From DATGHS01 sp035307785 (GTDB taxonomy: Bacteria; Planctomycetota; Planctomycetia; Gemmatales; Gemmataceae): 5,985 bases of DNA. A program made the translations under genes and the position numbers. The notes under the pieces were generated by a model. The model had not been told where the DNA came from. It saw only the letters and a list, made by a program, of their open reading frames with translations, and searched no databases. Numbering within the stretch: position 1 is the first letter of the stretch; each line of letters opens with the position of its first letter. Shown here piece after piece: positions 5,289-5,985 of this stretch. The stretch covers positions 1 through 5,985 of the forward strand of contig DATGHS010000324.1 in the NCBI GenBank assembly GCA_035307785.1, read 5' to 3'.

Positions 5289-5985
5289 GTGAGTAAAAAT
5301 TGGCCCCGCCTCGCGAGAGCCCGGCTCTGCGCGGGTCTGACGTCTGCGGAACTGCGCCTGGTTCAGCACGCGGCGCAGCACTGGCAACTGAAAGCCGGTG
5401 AAGTTCTCTGCCGCGAAGGCGAATCGGCGCGCGGCTTGTATATCGTGTTGGACGGCTTGCTGAGTCGCGGCCGAATCGATGGACGTGCCGCCGAAACGCA
5501 ATGGCTCAGCCTGAGTGCACAATTCGGCGAGCAAAGCCTCCTGACCGACTGCATCGAATCCAAAACGGTTTCAGCCATGCTTGATTCCCACGGCGTATTA
5601 CTCGGTCGAGACCTGTTTCAGCAATTGATGGAACGGATTCCGCGACTTGCCGTAAACGTGTGCCGGACTTGGCGGGACTATGTTGCAGTCAACCAATCGA
5701 TGCTGCGTCGGCGTCCGCGTCTCGGCCTGGCGCTGGGCGGTGGTGGAGCGCGCGGCGTCGCTCACGTGGGAGTCCTGAAGGCGCTGGGAGAAATGGGGTT
5801 CACTGTTGAGCGCATTGCCGGCACCAGTGTGGGCGCCATCGTGGCGGCATTTTTCGGCAGCGGTTTCTCGCCAGGCGAAACGCTGGAGATTTTTTCCAAG
5901 GAACTCGCTCCGCCACCATTGCTGCGAAATCTTCCCGGCGGCACAATCATGCACATTGCCTCGCTCTTTCGGCTCGGCGGCTGGC
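5289..5985 (+). CDS. Cyclic-nucleotide-binding-like/patatin phospholipase fusion, partial
   Basis: 232 codons are visible; the gene runs off the right edge. Residues about 12-115 resemble a cNMP-binding (Crp-like) beta-barrel: GLTSAELRLV, KAGEVLCREGESARGLYIVLDG-type strands (35-56) and FGEQSLLTD (79-87), the phosphate-cassette region. A linker (116-142) leads to a patatin domain with the oxyanion loop GGGGARG (150-156), HVGVLKAL (159-166) and nucleophile elbow GTSVG (178-182, Ser180). The catalytic Asp (DGG/DGA) would lie beyond the edge. This order matches bacterial relatives of neuropathy target esterase, which hydrolyse phospholipids or lysophospholipids at the membrane. Where the cassette normally has Arg contacting the cyclic phosphate, I read SKTVSA (91-96), so nucleotide binding may be lost. 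Start GTG 5289 is chosen for AGGAG (5277-5281) seven bases upstream. It is divergent from the lipid operon. Confidence 0.88.
   Translation, partial: MSKNWPRLARARLCAGLTSAELRLVQHAAQHWQLKAGEVLCREGESARGLYIVLDGLLSRGRIDGRAAETQWLSLSAQFGEQSLLTDCIESKTVSAMLDSHGVLLGRDLFQQLMERIPRLAVNVCRTWRDYVAVNQSMLRRRPRLGLALGGGGARGVAHVGVLKALGEMGFTVERIAGTSVGAIVAAFFGSGFSPGETLEIFSKELAPPPLLRNLPGGTIMHIASLFRLGGW

Noticed and set aside
1..5985. CRISPR arrays, tRNA or rRNA genes, insertion sequences or phage genes
   Set aside because: No regularly spaced direct repeats, cloverleaf, rRNA-like stretch, transposase or integrase motif was seen on either strand.

Overview
The window looks like bacterial chromosome, moderately GC-rich with compact genes. 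My best guess is a planctomycete (Pirellulales-like). The grounds are a membrane-anchored protein start ending in a motif typical of planctomycetal DUF1573 proteins, a secreted plastocyanin-like protein with a Gly/Cys-rich spacer, and a front-end-type desaturase beside a cyclopropane synthase. This is inference; there is no rRNA or marker gene to settle it.

Layout. Positions 1-193 (minus) hold the N-terminus of a single-pass membrane protein that runs off the left edge; its start region contains a run of nine C that puts the best ribosome site out of frame. Positions 194-430 are non-coding with a perfect 9-bp AT-rich hairpin. Positions 431 to about 592 (minus) hold a short coding-like remnant of unknown function. 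Positions 700-1365 (minus) encode a secreted blue-copper protein. Positions 1366-1850 carry no gene but hold a 5'-leader hairpin, a probable minus-strand terminator (1598-1623) and a striking 62-bp nested palindrome (1746-1807) with four GAATTC sites.

Positions 5112 to 1851 (minus) form a three-gene lipid operon: cyclopropane-fatty-acyl-phospholipid synthase (3922-5112), membrane fatty acid desaturase (2707-3864) and an LCM-type SAM-dependent methyltransferase (1851-2714, overlapping the desaturase by 8 bp). A 176-bp divergent gap separates this from a plus-strand gene (5289 to the right edge) encoding a cyclic-nucleotide-binding-like domain fused to a patatin phospholipase.

How the genes fit together. 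The desaturase would introduce double bonds into acyl chains, the cyclopropane synthase would add a SAM-derived methylene across a double bond of a phospholipid acyl chain, and the third protein would methylate an unidentified, possibly lipid, substrate. The divergent patatin protein could release or remodel acyl chains. The locus therefore reads as a membrane-lipid modification cluster. Its unknown parts are the methyltransferase substrate and the ligand of the patatin's sensor-like domain.
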